The translations under genes and the position numbers were made by a program. 64,000 nt of DNA. It comes from Channallabes apus. Taxonomy: Eukaryota; Chordata; Actinopteri; Siluriformes; Clariidae. Location: the NCBI GenBank assembly GCA_030522415.1, contig CM060107.1, forward strand, positions 19,414,553 to 19,478,552, in the 5' to 3' direction. How positions within the stretch are numbered: the first letter of the stretch is position 1; every line of letters starts with the position of its first letter. Below the pieces are notes generated by a model. The model was given only the letters and a program-made list of their open reading frames with translations, was not told the DNA's origin and did not search any database. Shown here one piece after another: positions 48,663 through 61,133 of the stretch.

Positions 48663-50639
48663 CTAAAGAATTACAAAATCCCTGTATTGTTCTTCTCTGT
48701 TTTTTATTCCTGTAACAATTTCAGTGTCTGTCTGAAGAATCAAAAACACCAGATCCAGAGCTCTCCTCCAAACCTCAAACTTTACAGTCAGATTATCATA
48801 CACTCTCGTTTCGACTCTTTCTCTTTCCAACATCTCCTCTTCACGTTCTCCCATTCTCTGTATTATTTCCACGTAGTCCTCCATTTTCAGAAAAGTTTCT
48901 GGCATCTCATGATTCCAAAGCACTCTGTTCTCACACTGCTTTATATGCTGAGCTATGCATGTCCATGCCTGTGTTTTGCACTTGACATGGCCAGTGTTCA
49001 CCATCAGCGTGGACACATAATCCATCCAGGCTTCGGCCATGTGCTGCAGGATTACCTGCTCATATGATGTTGCTGCTCTGGCTGCATCTAGCTCATCTCC
49101 TTTCTCCCCTGGTTGGGATAGATTACCGCGATTCTGGAGCTGGTGGATACAGATTAGCTCTACACTTCCGGCTCCAGGCAGTAGCTTTCCGTCTTTAAGT
49201 GCATGGTGCACGCGATAGGCACAACTCCAAAACTCATCCTCCATGCTCTGGAGCTTAGCATGAACGGAGCTTGCGATGAGCGCCGTGACCAGACTTGTAC
49301 CATCAGTCACAACACTCACCACAGTCCATTCTGTTCCCTCAGTGCGATACTCTCTGAGTGGGTTCACGCCGACTCCAGAACCAACGCATCGTTCACTGAG
49401 CTGTGAGATGTACGAGACTGGAAGAGCACCTGTAGCTGAAGCAAAGGCATTCAAAATGGACACTGGTACATGCTCGATAATGAGGATGCCACGGTGGAGG
49501 CAGTGATCTTTCAGCTGCTCAGTGACACTACCACTCACTAAAACAATGTCTACCTTGAGGTTTGGAAGTATTCTCAGTGCCTCATCCATCCATTTCTCCT
49601 CGCGGCTGATTCCTCTAAAATCAGAGCAATCACTCAGATATGTGGCATTTTTAGGTCTGTTGAAACCTACATGACGGTGTTTCTCATTCAGGTCACCATG
49701 AATGAGGCCGACCTTTAATGTCTGTTCTTCTAATCGTTTGACTAGCAATGCCTGTTCTGCAGACAACATCACAACATACCCATGGAGTACACTCGAGTGC
49801 TCCTCGGATAATCCTGGCAACAAGCATGTAGCCAATTTATCAATGTCTAGCGCTTTGGACCTCTGATTTGGACCACTGTACCTACACTGAATCCTACTAG
49901 CTTCGATCACTAAACTCATAGTCGTCTCACATCCGTGAGAAACGGCTTCAGCCAGAGGAGCGATTTCAAAACTTGTGGGTATCCTCCCATCATCTGTGAT
50001 ATGATTACGATTAAAGTGCCTACTGTGTTTGAGTTTTAAATTGTGCTTTAAAGAACGTTGGTCTTTCAGAACGGAAAGCTTAGCCACACTGCCTATAGTT
50101 TTAGCACAGTTCTGAGCCAACTGCCTCACTCCTACACAACGTTCCAAACTTAAGCCAGCCTGAGAATTCATGTAGTCGCCGCTTTTTCCCCTCAGTTGCT
50201 GTTTCAGTGCATCAGCCTTACAAACAACTGACTCCACATCCACAGCACTCAGCTTACAGGCCTCCAGACACATTTCCAACCCCTTTGACATGCCGGCCAC
50301 TATGTGGCGAATAGAAATGCCTTGGTGGAGACATTCCAGTGCCACCCTGCTCCAGACGCCGGCCAGAAAGATCAGCGAGGCCGTGCCAGAACGCAGCGTC
50401 CGCCAATGAGAAGAGGTGGTCTCACGCAGAAGCTGAGCCACAGAACCACTGAGCTCCAACTGCTCCAGCAGGCGATAACAGGAGCAGACGAGCACCGCCT
50501 CATCACTTGCTTTGTCTTGGATCATTTTGTATCGCTTACTGGGGCCCAAAAATGTATGAGTTGCAGCTGCCATGGCCACCAGTTCTTGGAGCCCAATATG
50601 GCGGCTCTGGTTTGTTGCTACGCTTCCCAGCAGTGACAT
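48663..50639 (-). CDS. bbs12: Bardet-Biedl syndrome 12 protein, chaperonin-like
   Basis: One uninterrupted frame of 658 codons (human about 710), ATG at 50639 and TAG at 48663-48665. The N-terminus (RHIGLQELVAMAAATHTFLGP and the LLEQLELSGSVAQLL block) matches BBS12. The family is related to group II chaperonins (CCT/TRiC); with BBS6 and BBS10 it forms a complex that helps assemble the BBSome, which carries cargo to cilia. The whole coding sequence is in one exon, as in other vertebrates. An acceptor (TTATTATTACAG) at 50670 leaves a 30-nt leader in this exon, so an untranslated first exon must lie upstream, probably near 52.1 kb. No frameshift or stop was found. It is head to head with the centrin gene. 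Confidence 0.95.
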   Translation of the reverse strand: MSLLGSVATNQSRHIGLQELVAMAAATHTFLGPSKRYKMIQDKASDEAVLVCSCYRLLEQLELSGSVAQLLRETTSSHWRTLRSGTASLIFLAGVWSRVALECLHQGISIRHIVAGMSKGLEMCLEACKLSAVDVESVVCKADALKQQLRGKSGDYMNSQAGLSLERCVGVRQLAQNCAKTIGSVAKLSVLKDQRSLKHNLKLKHSRHFNRNHITDDGRIPTSFEIAPLAEAVSHGCETTMSLVIEASRIQCRYSGPNQRSKALDIDKLATCLLPGLSEEHSSVLHGYVVMLSAEQALLVKRLEEQTLKVGLIHGDLNEKHRHVGFNRPKNATYLSDCSDFRGISREEKWMDEALRILPNLKVDIVLVSGSVTEQLKDHCLHRGILIIEHVPVSILNAFASATGALPVSYISQLSERCVGSGVGVNPLREYRTEGTEWTVVSVVTDGTSLVTALIASSVHAKLQSMEDEFWSCAYRVHHALKDGKLLPGAGSVELICIHQLQNRGNLSQPGEKGDELDAARAATSYEQVILQHMAEAWMDYVSTLMVNTGHVKCKTQAWTCIAQHIKQCENRVLWNHEMPETFLKMEDYVEIIQRMGEREEEMLERERVETRVYDNLTVKFEVWRRALDLVFLILQTDTEIVTGIKNREEQYRDFVIL

Positions 50640-50779
50640 CAGTAGATTGGAGAGATGCAGTTCTACTACCTGTAATAATAACAGAGAGGGAAGAGATTAA
50701 GGATTATAATAAAGAGCCTGCTTACAATTGGAAGTTAAAGATGAAATACAAAATTTTCTTTGCTGTAATTATTTAACAT

Positions 50780-51060
50780 TATCCCATGTGATTGGAGGTT
50801 AACACTTTTGAATGTCAGTCTTTGGTGGCCAGTGTGATGTTTTTTATGCTGTGGTGTGCTGGGGAAATGGTTTGAGTGTGGAAATTGCTAATAGGCTTAA
50901 TAGGATGCTCAGTAAAAGGAAAACAGGCTTTGTCATAGGAACCAGATTGGACTCATTACTCAACAGAGGAGAGACGGTGATCAAACAAAGGACACTAAAA
51001 AATATATATATAAACCATATTGAACAATGACCCTCATCTACTCAGTAACAGAGACATGTT
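50780..51060 (+). mobile_element. Short LINE-like remnant
   Basis: The frame at 50812-51030 (VLYAVVCWGNGL-like, then RLNRMLSKRKTGFVIG) resembles the last part of a fish LINE ORF2 after the reverse-transcriptase domain. It is truncated on both sides and lies in the inferred 5' intron of bbs12. Confidence 0.55.
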
Positions 51061-51112
51061 TGCTGCTTTAAGAAGCATTATGGAAGGTCATTTATACCTT
51101 CAGCCATAGCAG

Positions 51113-51327
51113 GAAACACACACACTCACATGCCCATTCACACACCACGGGGAATTTGGGAACGCCAATTAACCTAACCTGCATGGCTTTGGACTGTGAG
51201 ACGACGGAGCACCTGGAGGAAACCCACCGAGCCCGGGGAGAACATGTAAATGCCACATACGGACCCCGAGGCGGGACTCGAACCTGAAACATGGAGTGAT
51301 GAGCACTAAGCCACTGTGCCACCGCAG
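51113..51327 (-). mobile_element. DANA/Mermaid-type SINE, partial
   Basis: A reverse copy with CCTGGAGGAAACCCACCGAG and a decayed tRNA-like head (CACTAAGCCACTGTGCCACC). It ends just before the next SINE. Confidence 0.8.
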
Positions 51328-51344
51328 TGCAGAAACTTGTTTTA

Positions 51345-51720
51345 TTCATTCATTCATTTTCTATACCGCTTAATCCTGTGTTCAGGGTCGCGGGGGACCT
51401 GGAGCCTATCCCAGGAGACTTCGGGCACTAGGCGGGGTACACCCTGAACAGGGTGCCAATCCATCGCAGGGCACACACACATACACACACTCACACACCC
51501 AATCACACACTACGGGCAATTTAGGAACGCCAATTAGCCTAACCTGCATATCTTTGGACTGTGGGAGGAAACCGGAGTACCCGGAGGAAACCCACCAAGC
51601 ACGGGGAGAACATGCAAACTCCATGCACACAGAGACGGGAATCGAGCCTGGCCGGGAATCGAACCCAGACCCTGGAGGTGCAAGGCGACAGTGCTAACCA
51701 CTACACCACCGCGCCGCCCA
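51345..51720 (-). mobile_element. DANA/Mermaid-type SINE, full length
   Basis: A complete reverse copy from the (ATTC)n tail to the head ACCGCGCCGCCC. It is flanked by a 12-bp duplication AAACTTGTTTTA (51333-51344 and 51721-51732). It is the least diverged SINE copy here, so probably the youngest. Confidence 0.9.
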
Positions 51721-52029
51721 AAACTTGTTTTAATCCAACATATTAAACATAGTAAAATAACAAACTGAATGGTACAGCTGTCCACATTTCAGCTCTTCCT
51801 CCATCCAAACTCCATGATCAAAGCTGAAGACTTAGAATATGAACATAAGATAAGCTGTCCATTGCTAAGTCCAAGCACAATAACTTGTGGCTTACAAACA
51901 ACCACCTTACAGTATCTATACATATAAGTACGTTTGAGTCTTGCTTTTTTATCCTTTACGTTGTGTGTAGCTGAAATCAATCAATTAAATATTTCTTAAT
52001 TACAGTACAAATCTTAGACATTTCCCTAC

Positions 52030-52434
52030 GTAATGTCTTGCCTGCCGCTATAAAACGTCGATCGAGCTAAAAACACAAACCATCGGAGTCTCCTCCTCGT
52101 CCTCATACTGCTGTTCCGTTCAGGGTTTACGCATGCGCGTTGCCTCCACAGCGCCAAGTCGACGCCAGTTGCTAAGATACTCAGTCTAAACGAACGCTGA
52201 ACTGTCAATCACAAACTACTTTCCCCGCCTACTTGTTTAAGATTGGTCAGACGCACTGTAGCCGAAGCGGGGGTGAATTTCAATTAGGCATTTTCGCTGT
52301 CACTCCACGGATAGCCACACCCCTTAAAAAGTTATTCAACATCCTTGTTTACCTAAGCAACGTTATCTAACCTTGCTTGACGGTTTGTTTTGTTTCTGCG
52401 AAACGCATAGAAATTTAGAGGCTCCGAGTCTGAG
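52030..52434. promoter_or_regulatory. Shared divergent promoter of bbs12 and cetn4
   Basis: The head-to-head interval is CpG-richer than its surroundings. Two X-box-like (RFX) sites are visible: GTTGCTAAGATACT on + (52168-52181) and GTTGCTTAGGTAAA on - (52348-52361). An inverted CCAAT box (ATTGG) lies at 52235-52239. X-boxes drive many cilium and centriole genes, so co-regulation of these two is plausible. The bbs12 leader exon should lie here but its limits were not determined. Confidence 0.6.
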
Positions 52435-55400
52435 ATGGTAAGAAGTTATTATAATGTGTGTGTTAAAATAATATAACACACACTATAAAATATGCGCGTT
52501 TTGGAGAAATGTTGTTAGCTGGTTAGCTTGAAGCTAACGTTCCGCTGTTATAACTTTTTAACTTAGCAACAGGAATAGTATTGTTTCCGTATTCCCTTAG
52601 ACATTTAGTTAAAACGCTGTGGGCTAAGAGAGGTGTGTAGTTAGTAAACTAGATGTTGTGTAGGTGTTTAGTTTTAGTCCATGGTTAGCTACTATGATAC
52701 ATTTCCTTATTTTTGTTAATATGGAGCAAAGCATTAGCATTAAAATCCCTATCAGTTCAAAGAATCCCAGACATAGCTTGTTTGTTTAATGGTAAAAAGT
52801 CCTTGAAATTATATTTATGTAATTTTTTTTGTCTTGTTTTGTACTCATTATTCAGTAAAAACAATGTCTATGCTACAGTAGCAGTCTATGTTAAAAACAA
52901 ACAAACCACAGAACACAATACGGATGTTTAAACCTGATCTCTCAGTATTCAACGACATCCAGCCATGACTCCTTTTGTTGATGAAATTTTATACATGAAT
53001 CATTTGGTTTCCCTGTTTTTAGGCATCTGGCTTCAGAAAACCAAGTGCAACTGCAATTCAGCGGAAGAAAGCAGCTCCCAGACAGGACCTGACGGAGGAA
53101 CAGAAGCAGGAGATCCGAGAGGCGTTCGATCTGTTCGACACTGACGGTTCTGGCACTATTGACGTTAAAGAGCTTAAAGTAAGACTGAAGGCATCATATA
53201 CACACAAGACTAAAACATTACACAGAAGTAATGGCATTCAAAATCAGATTTTCACAGCTAAAAACACATTTCATATTTGTTCATATTTCATAAGTCAGTT
53301 AGGGGAGCTACTTTGTTTCTGTCAGTTTCAAAAGGTAAGAGACAGATACACCAATCAGGTATCATATCAAATCCAGTGTCAGATGGGATGAACAACATTG
53401 ACCAACTATAAACCAACAAATGGTGCCAGGATCACGGTACCCAAGGCTCATCCATGAACACAGAGACCAAAGGCCAGCTTGTCCTCTCAAATTCCACAGA
53501 AATGCAGCTCAAATGTCAATGCTGGCCGTGATAAATAGACACTAGAACAGCCACTGCACCACAACCCCTGATGCATGGGATGCAAAAAGGCCAAGGCTGC
53601 CAATTTGGCCCCTGAACTCCCCAGATCGCAATCTGATCGAGCACCCACGGGATGGAGAAACAAGTCAAAGCACTCAAAGTGTCCTCTGCCAACATCCTGT
53701 AATATATCTGTATATTAATAATTTTTTTGTGCAATGTGTAACTTACTGTGTGCTATATTTACTTCTATTTTTACTTCTATTTATTGTTATTTTTGTGTTG
53801 ACACTATAACCCAGAGACCATGCGACCATGATGGCCACTCCAATACTCCTTTTCCACTCTCTTTTTTTGTTGTTGTCTTGAAGTCATTTTGGTACAAAAT
53901 CTTCAGATACTTCACCAGTGCTTCTGTCGTCATTTTGGGGTGTATTTGAGCCTTTCTGACCAAAGTTTATTTATCCCTGGGAGTTTTTTCCTCCTTCCTG
54001 AACGTTGCAGTGTGCCACGATTTCTTGCATACAGTTGTTTGTAAGGATACCTATGGTACAGTAGCTTGGGTTTTTTTTGGAAATCGTTCTCAGAGAAGAA
54101 CTGGACTTATTAAAGTATGTGATGAGTTGCTGGGACTTTCACATGGTGTCATGGGCAAAAATGCACTGTCTCTAAATGTAGACCAAAGGGGTAGAGGGTT
54201 AATGTTGCCACCACACATCTCAAAGGTTTGATTAAAATTCAATCCTGAGCTTTGGCTACTGTGTGCGTGTGTGAAGTACTATTTATTTTCACGATGTTAA
54301 CAATATGCCAGTAGTTCTATTGGCTTAAGTAAAAATTTCCTACTTTTTAGGGAATGTCTTTGTACAGGGTATGCACCTGGGACAGCCATAAAATTATATA
54401 ACTCATCTCTTTAATATTTTCACTACGGGATAGCGACTGTCAGTAGTTACTGTTCAGTAATACTTTGACAATACTGTTCCCACAACTCAAGGTAAGTGCC
54501 AAGTGCAATATCTAATTACCAGTACATTTCTGCAATATTTCTTTTCAGTTATACTACATTTAAGTGCAATATCGGTATATTAATATTTTTTTGTGCAATG
54601 TGTAACTTACTGTGTGCTATACAGGTCCTTCTCAAAAAATTTGCATATTGTGATAAAGTTAATTATTTTCTGTAACGTACTGATAAACATTAGACTTTCA
54701 TATATTTTAGATTCATTACACACAACTGAAGTAGTTCAAGCCTTTTATTGTTTTAATATTGATGATTGTGGCATACAGCTCATGAAAACCCAAAATCCCT
54801 ATCTCAAAATATTAGCATATTTCATCCGACCAATAAAAGAAAAGTGTTTTTAATACAAAAAAAGTCAACCTTCAAATAATTATGTTCAGTTATGCACTCA
54901 ATACTTGGTCGGGAATCCTTTTGCAGATTCTTGTCTTGTGTCTCTCAACTTTCTCTTCACAATATTCCACAGATTCTCTATTGGGGTTCAGGTCAGGAGA
55001 GTTGGCAGGCCAATTGAGCACAGTAATACCATGGTCAGTAAACCATTTACCAGTGGTTTTGGCACTGTGAGCAGGTGCCAGGTCGTGCTGAAAAATCAAA
55101 TCTTCATCTCCATAAAGCTTTTCAGCAGATGGAAGCATGAAGTGCTCCAAAATCTCCTGATAGCTAGCTGCATTGACCCTGCCCTTGATAAAACACAGTG
55201 GACCAACACCAGCAGCAGACATGGCACCCCAGACCATCACTGACTGTGGGTACTTGACACTGGACTTCAGGCATTTTGGCATTTCCCTCTCCCCAGTCTT
55301 CCTCCAGACTCTGGCACCTTGATTTCCGAATGACATGCAAAATTTGCTTTCATCCAAAAAAAGTACTTTGGACCACTGAGCAACAGTCCAGTGCTGCTTC

Positions 55401-58400
55401 TCTGTAGCCCATTTCCTGCACACGCCTGTACACGGTGGCTCTGGATGTTTCTACTCCAGACTCAGTCCACTGCTTCCGCAGGTCCCCCAAGGTCTGGAAT
55501 CGGTCCTTCTCCACAATCTTCCTCAGGGCCCGGTCACCTCTTCTCGTTGTGCAGCGTTTTCTGCCACACTTCCCACAGACTTCCCACTGAGGTGCCTTGA
55601 TACAGCACTCTGGGAACAGCCTATTCGTTCAGAAATTTCTTTCTCTTGCTTGAGGGTGTCAATGATGGCCTTCTGGACAGCGGTCAGGTCGGCAGTCTTA
55701 CCCATGATTGCGGTTTTGAGTAATGAACCAGGCTGGGAGTTTTTAAAAGCCTCAGGAATCTTTTGCACGTGTTTAGAGTTAATTAGTTGATTCAGATCAT
55801 TAGGTTAATAGCTCGTTTAGAGAACCTTTTCATGATATGCTAATTTTTTGGGTTTTCATGAGCTGTATGCCACAATCATCAATATTAAAACAATAAAAGG
55901 CTTGAACTTGAGTTGTGTGTAATGAATCTAAAATATATGAAAGTCTAATGTTTATCAGTACATTACAGAAAATAATGAACTTTATCACAATATGCTAATT
56001 TTTTGAGAAGGACCTGTATTTAATTCTATTTTTACTTCTATTTATTGTTATTTTACTTTATAATTTTTATTTCTTTAATTTAATTTTTTTCCTTGTCTAA
56101 TCAAATTTTTTCCTTTCTTCCTGGTAAATTAATCAAAGCAACTGTATAACCAAGACAGCAATTTCCCTCTGGAATTAATAAAGTTCTTTGAATATTGAAT
56201 CTTGAATAACCTCAGAATAATCTTCACAGTTCATAAAAAATTATCTTTATGTTGATCTATTGAGCTATCTATATGTTAATCTTTTTAGCTAATGAGTGGT
56301 ATTTGCATGCCTACTGGTTCATTAGGTACACCTACCTTGTAGCTACACTGAAGCTCATACATGATGTATATAGCTCATAATTAAGTGACCACTAAGTGTT
56401 TTAAAACCTCAGTGGTTTAATTGATACACCACAGTGTCACATGTCTCTGCTGTGACATTGTTAAAGCTGCATGGAGATCCATCACTCATAAAATATCTGC
56501 TCAGCAGTGGACTGTTATTGTACATTGTAGATGACCTGCTAATGTAAACGTTATATATTTCAAACCATCGATCTGACAACGATACATGCTTTAGAATGTA
56601 CAAACCGGATTCCAAAAAAGTTGGGACACTAAACAAATTGTGAATAAAAACATCATTGAATGCAAAATGAATCATTTTAAAGGAAAAATATGTTGATTCC
56701 AAATTTCACGGTGTCAACAAATCCCAAAAAAGTTGGGACAAGTAGCAATAAGAGGCTGGAAAAAGTAAATTTGAGCATAACGAAGAGCTGGAAGACCAAT
56801 TAACAGTAATTAGGTTAATTGGCAACATGATTGGGTATAAAAAGAGCTTCTCAGAGTGGCAGTGTCTCTCAGAAGCCAAGATGGGTAGAGGATCACCAAT
56901 TCCCACAATGTTGCGCAGAAAGATAGTGGAGCAATATCAGAAAGGTGTTACCCAGCGAAAAATTGCAAAGACTTTGCAGTTATCATCATCAACTGTGCAT
57001 AATATCATCCGAAGATTCAGAGAATCTGGAACAATCTCTGTGCGTAAGGGTCAAGGGCGTAAAACCATACTGGATGCCCGTGATTTCCGGGCCCTTAAAC
57101 GACACTGCACCACAAACAGGAATGCTACTGTAAAGGAAATCACAGAATGGGCTCAGGAATACTTCCAGAAACCATTGTCAGTGAACACAATCCACCGTGC
57201 CATCCGCCGTTGCCAGCTGAAACTCTACAGTGCAAAGAAGAAGCCATTTCTAAGCAAGATCCACAAGCACAGGCGTTTTCATTGGGCCAGGGATCATTTA
57301 AAATGGAGTGTGGCAAAATGGAAGACTGTTCTGTGGTCAGACGAGTCACGATTCGAAGTTCTTGTTGGAAATGTGGGACGCCATGTCATTCGGACCAAAG
57401 AGGACAAGGACAACCCAAGTTGTTATCAACGCTCAGTTCAGAAGCCTGCATCTCTGATGGTATGGGGTTGCATGAGTGCGTGTGGCATGGGCAGCTTGCA
57501 TGTCTGGAAAGGCGCCATCAATGCAGAAAAATATATTCAGGTTCTAGAACAACATATGCTCCCATCATCTCTTTCAGGGAAGGCCCTGCATTTTTCAACA
57601 AGATAATGCCAGACCACATTCTGCATCAATCACAACATTATGGCTGCGTAGGAGAAGGATCCGGGTACTGAAATGGCCAGTCTGCTGTCCAGATCTTTCC
57701 CCTATAGAGAACATTTGGCGCATCATAAAGAGGAAGGTGCGACAAAGAATGGGAGAGCATTCCTGTTTCTAAACTTGAGAAACTGGTCTCCTCGGTCCCC
57801 AGATGTCTGTTGAGTGTTGTAAGAAGAAGGGGAGATGCCACACAGTGGTGAAAATGGCCTTGTCCCAACTTTTTTGGGATTTGTTGACACCATGACATTT
57901 TGATTCACCATATTATTCCCTTAAAATGATAAATTTTCTCAGTTTAAACTTTTGTTCCGTGATTTATGTTCTATTCTGAATAAAATATTGACATTTGCCA
58001 TCTCCACATCATTGCATTCAGTTTTTATTCACAATTTGTTTAGTGTCCCAACTTTTTTGGAAACCGGTTTGTACTTCCAAGATGAACAGTTTATAAACAT
58101 ATTCAGTTTTTATTCTGCATAGGCTGCTCTAAAATCCTGCACATATTTCACACGGTGATTAGTTACATTGTACAGTATTTATATCTAGTCACAGATTTCA
58201 CTTATTGCACTTAGTGACTTGTATTTCTTCACTTTATTCAGGTTGCTATGCGTGCTCTGGGTTTTGAGCCAAAGAAGGAGGAGATCAAGAAGATGATTGC
58301 TGATGTCGATAAAGAAGGCTCTGGCACCATTGACTTTAATGATTTTCTGTCAATGATGACCCAAAAAATGGTAAAAAAAAAAAAACACATAATGTAATAA

Positions 58401-60973
58401 TGATTTCCCAGGGGCTTTTATACCTGCTTCATACAATCTCTGTATACTCCTTTTAAGTCATACCATGCAGAACTACGTTTCTTACCATAGTTATGGAGGT
58501 TATGCTCAATTTGTTCTAGCTGTCTCACCAAATGATTGCTTAACATTAAACTCACTAGGTGCATTAACATGGACCTTAATATTCCACTAATAATGGGAAT
58601 AATAGCCCAGTTAAATAAAAATGCATTATCTGGACACCTCAATCAGAACTGTCTAGGCCAATCCTAATGAATTTTCAAGAATCAATGTGAACAATTAAGT
58701 TGGAACCTCTAATCAGAATGATTTCAGTCGGATCTTGTCCATATACATGTAGCTAACGTGTCAGTGTATGAAGCAGATAAACTGTTAGATGAGACAGATG
58801 TTCTTTCAGTTAAACAAGGACAAAGCAGACTTTATTGCCAAAAACAGGAATGACTCAGGTGGATGGCCATCTCTTAGTAGGTTTGCAGTTGTGCCACACT
58901 CTTTCCATTTTCTGATGATGGATTGAATAGTGTGTCTGTGGGATGTTCAAAGCCTGGGATATTTTTTTTTTTTTTACAACCTAACACTACTTTAAACTCC
59001 TCCACAACTTTATCCCTGAACTGTCTGGGGTATTCCTTGAGCTTCAGCAAACTTCAGAGGGCTTTACAGAACAGCTGTATTTATACTGTACTGAACTCAT
59101 ATTACGCACAGGTGGACTTTATTTATTAATTAGGTGACTTCTGAAGGCAGTTGGACCCACTGGATTTTAGTTAGGGGTATCGGAGTACAGGGAGCTGAAT
59201 ACAAATGCACTCCATACTTTTCAGATTATTATTTGTCCTTCCATGTCACAATTATGTGCCACTTTGTGTTGGTCATCACAAAAAATCCCAATAAAATACA
59301 TTTACGTTTGTGGTTGTAACGTAAAAAAATTTAGAAAAGTTCAAGGTGTCTCTATACTTTTGCAAGGCATTATACTGTATGTGCTGGTTGAATTTCCCAA
59401 TCAAGATGTACTGTAGTAATCCTTTGGTATTATAATAACCTTCACTCTTTCCACTAGATTTTATAATGTCACTGAGGGTTTGTTCATTTACCCACAAAAG
59501 CATTAGTGTGGCATGGAGGGGGCCTGGGGGAGCAGTCAGCATTCCAGTTCATCCCAAAGGTGTTAAGTGGGTTTGAAGTAGGTGCTCTGTGCAGGTCTGA
59601 CACTCAACTTGATGAATCTCACTTTTTGCATATCGGGATTGTCATGCTGGGTCCAGTGAAGGAAAATGATGTATGTAATAGAAAGGCATCCTATACAAAA
59701 GTAGGCGACCAATTGACCAAAATATTATGGTCAGATGTACACATAATTTTGGTCATATGGTGTGTTTAAATAAACTTGCCTTGTCTTGTTTCCTAAGGGG
59801 ATCTGCTGTCACAAGGTTCACTTGATCATTGAGTGACCAGAGTCGCATGAAATCCAAGGGAATATTCTAACTCTGCTTTGTGGGTGTGAAGGATGTTAAG
59901 CAACTAAAGCTGTTCAGTTCCTGTTCAGTCAGATTGATTATGTAGAGAAAGGTAGTTAAAAGCGTCATAAAAATTGTTCAGCTGCCTCCTTCAGTCATGC
60001 GTTTCAGAAAAAGCATGTTTTATTCTTCACTGTACCAGACTGGTAGCTCCCTTCTGAAAGGGGAGACTATAACGTTAAATTGTCTGTGACAAACCTGAGA
60101 AAAATAGATACGGAATGAAAAAAAAAGAAAGACGAGTAATAGAAAAAAAATGCTTGTCAAATAATGTTACAACTTAAATAGTAGAATCTAAACATCAGAA
60201 GATGTGGGAAAATAATGAACTTTGGAGTGGTACCAGTAATTCCAACCACAAAACTTTGTTTGGCTGCATCGTTCCACCCCAGCATTGATTAAGTTCCTGT
60301 AATACCACTGCGTCAGTTGTTTTTATTTCTTACCTGTTTTGCATTTTTTTTTTTAATGGCTCTTGGAAGTACATAAGACACTATTTAGAATTCTGTACAT
60401 ACATTTTGTGATTAATTTTATGATCTTCCAATACAGAGTGAGAAAGATTCAAAGGAAGAAATCCTAAAAGCATTCAGATTGTTTGATGATGATGGGACAG
60501 GCAAAATATCATTCAAAAACCTCAAAAGAGTTGCAAAGGAGCTTGGTGAAAACCTGACAGATGAAGAATTACAGGTAAGTATGACCACATGATGACAATT
60601 TCTAACACTGTTACATGTAACATTGGTTTCCATACCTGGGCATAAAAACAACCTAGCATGCATTAGGGCAGACCATGAAATAGGAACATGACCACATATT
60701 TCTATTTCATTTTATTCTCTACTGCATGCTGACTCAGTGCTGTCTAGACTGAGTCTTCTTGCTGTATTTTGATCAGACAAAGATATTTATCATGAGGAAC
60801 AACAGCTTAGGTCATCAGGGAAATGTCTTGTCTGAATATCTAAGGTTTTGTCCAGTATTGTTACCCTGTGATCTCTCTGGCAGGAAATGATAGACGAGGC
60901 AGACAGAGACGGTGATGGAGAAATCAATGAACAGGAGTTTTTACGGATAATGAAGAAGACTAACCTGTATTAA
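52435..60973 (+). CDS. cetn4: Centrin (centrin-4/centrin-2 type), calcium-binding centriole protein
   Basis: Coding exons: 52435-52437 (ATG only), 53023-53178, 58242-58370, 60437-60574, 60884-60973 (TAA at 60971). Phases are all 0 and give 171 residues, the normal centrin length. The N-terminus is basic ([18 protein letters not shown]). Four EF-hands follow. EF1 ([12 protein letters not shown]) and EF4 ([12 protein letters not shown]) have full sets of ligands. EF2 ([12 protein letters not shown]) ends in Asp, and EF3 ([12 protein letters not shown]) lacks the final acidic ligand, as in other vertebrate centrins. The C-terminus KKTNLY is typical. Centrins act at centrioles and basal bodies. 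The protein alone fits CETN2 or CETN4; adjacency to bbs12, the conserved partner of Cetn4 in mammals, favours cetn4. Introns 2 and 3 are swollen by Tc1 and other repeats. Confidence 0.92.
53340..54620. repeat. Decayed dispersed repeats with a local duplication, centrin intron 2
   Basis: Segment 53340-53700 carries decayed fish-repeat phrases (GGTACCCAAGGCTCATCCAT, CCCAGATCGCAATCTGATCG). The block around 53715-53790 (TGTGCAATGTGTAACTTACT, TTTACTTCTATTTATTG) recurs at 54585-54620 and resumes at 56024 after the Tc1, so the second copy was split by that insertion. 53800-54560 shows nothing recognisable. Confidence 0.55.
54622..56016 (-). mobile_element. Tc1-like transposon with frameshifted transposase
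   Basis: TA-flanked ends read CAGGTCCTTCTCAAAAAATT and its complement, with long inner repeats. The minus-strand transposase starts [12 protein letters not shown] near 55705 and shifts frame between about 55423 and 55523. It continues with the first Asp (FLDESKF) and second Asp (QHDLAPAHS). A one-base insertion then breaks the NPIE motif (reads NPNRES) near 54975. It is inactive. Confidence 0.92.
56017..56215 (+). repeat. LINE-type 3' tail
   Basis: This is the continuation of the split repeat, ending CAATTTCCCTCTGGAATTAA, TAAAGTTCTTTGAATATTGA, a tail shared by many fish retroelements. Confidence 0.5.
56601..58071 (+). mobile_element. Tc1-like transposon with frameshifted transposase
   Basis: TA-flanked ends read CAAACCGGATTCCAAAAAAG and a near-complement ending GGAAACCGGTTTG. 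The transposase starts [14 protein letters not shown] at 56881 and runs through HTH and the first Asp (WSDESRF). It loses frame near 57575 in the segment before the second-Asp motif. The motif QDNARPHSA is readable in another frame from 57600, and the final SPIENIW (Glu intact) follows. It is inactive because of a small deletion or substitution near 57570-57580. Confidence 0.92.
58371..60436. other. Centrin intron 3 with dispersed repeats
   Basis: Segment 58720-59400 (ending TTCAAGGTGTCTCTATACTTTTGCAAGGC-like text) and 59500-59770 (containing ATTCCAGTTCATCCCAAAGG) look like fish interspersed repeats of unknown class. The rest shows nothing. Confidence 0.45.
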
Positions 60974-61133
60974 AGTGTTGTCTTTTTCTCTTTGCTTTTT
61001 CTACTCCATGTTCTTCTTATTTGTATTCAGTGTCGTTTTTTAAGGTAATTTGTATCAAAATGGTAATCTGAAACTTGAATCTCATTTTTCTGCATTTTTT
61101 GGAATTTGTTATGCTTACTTTTGTATAATAATG

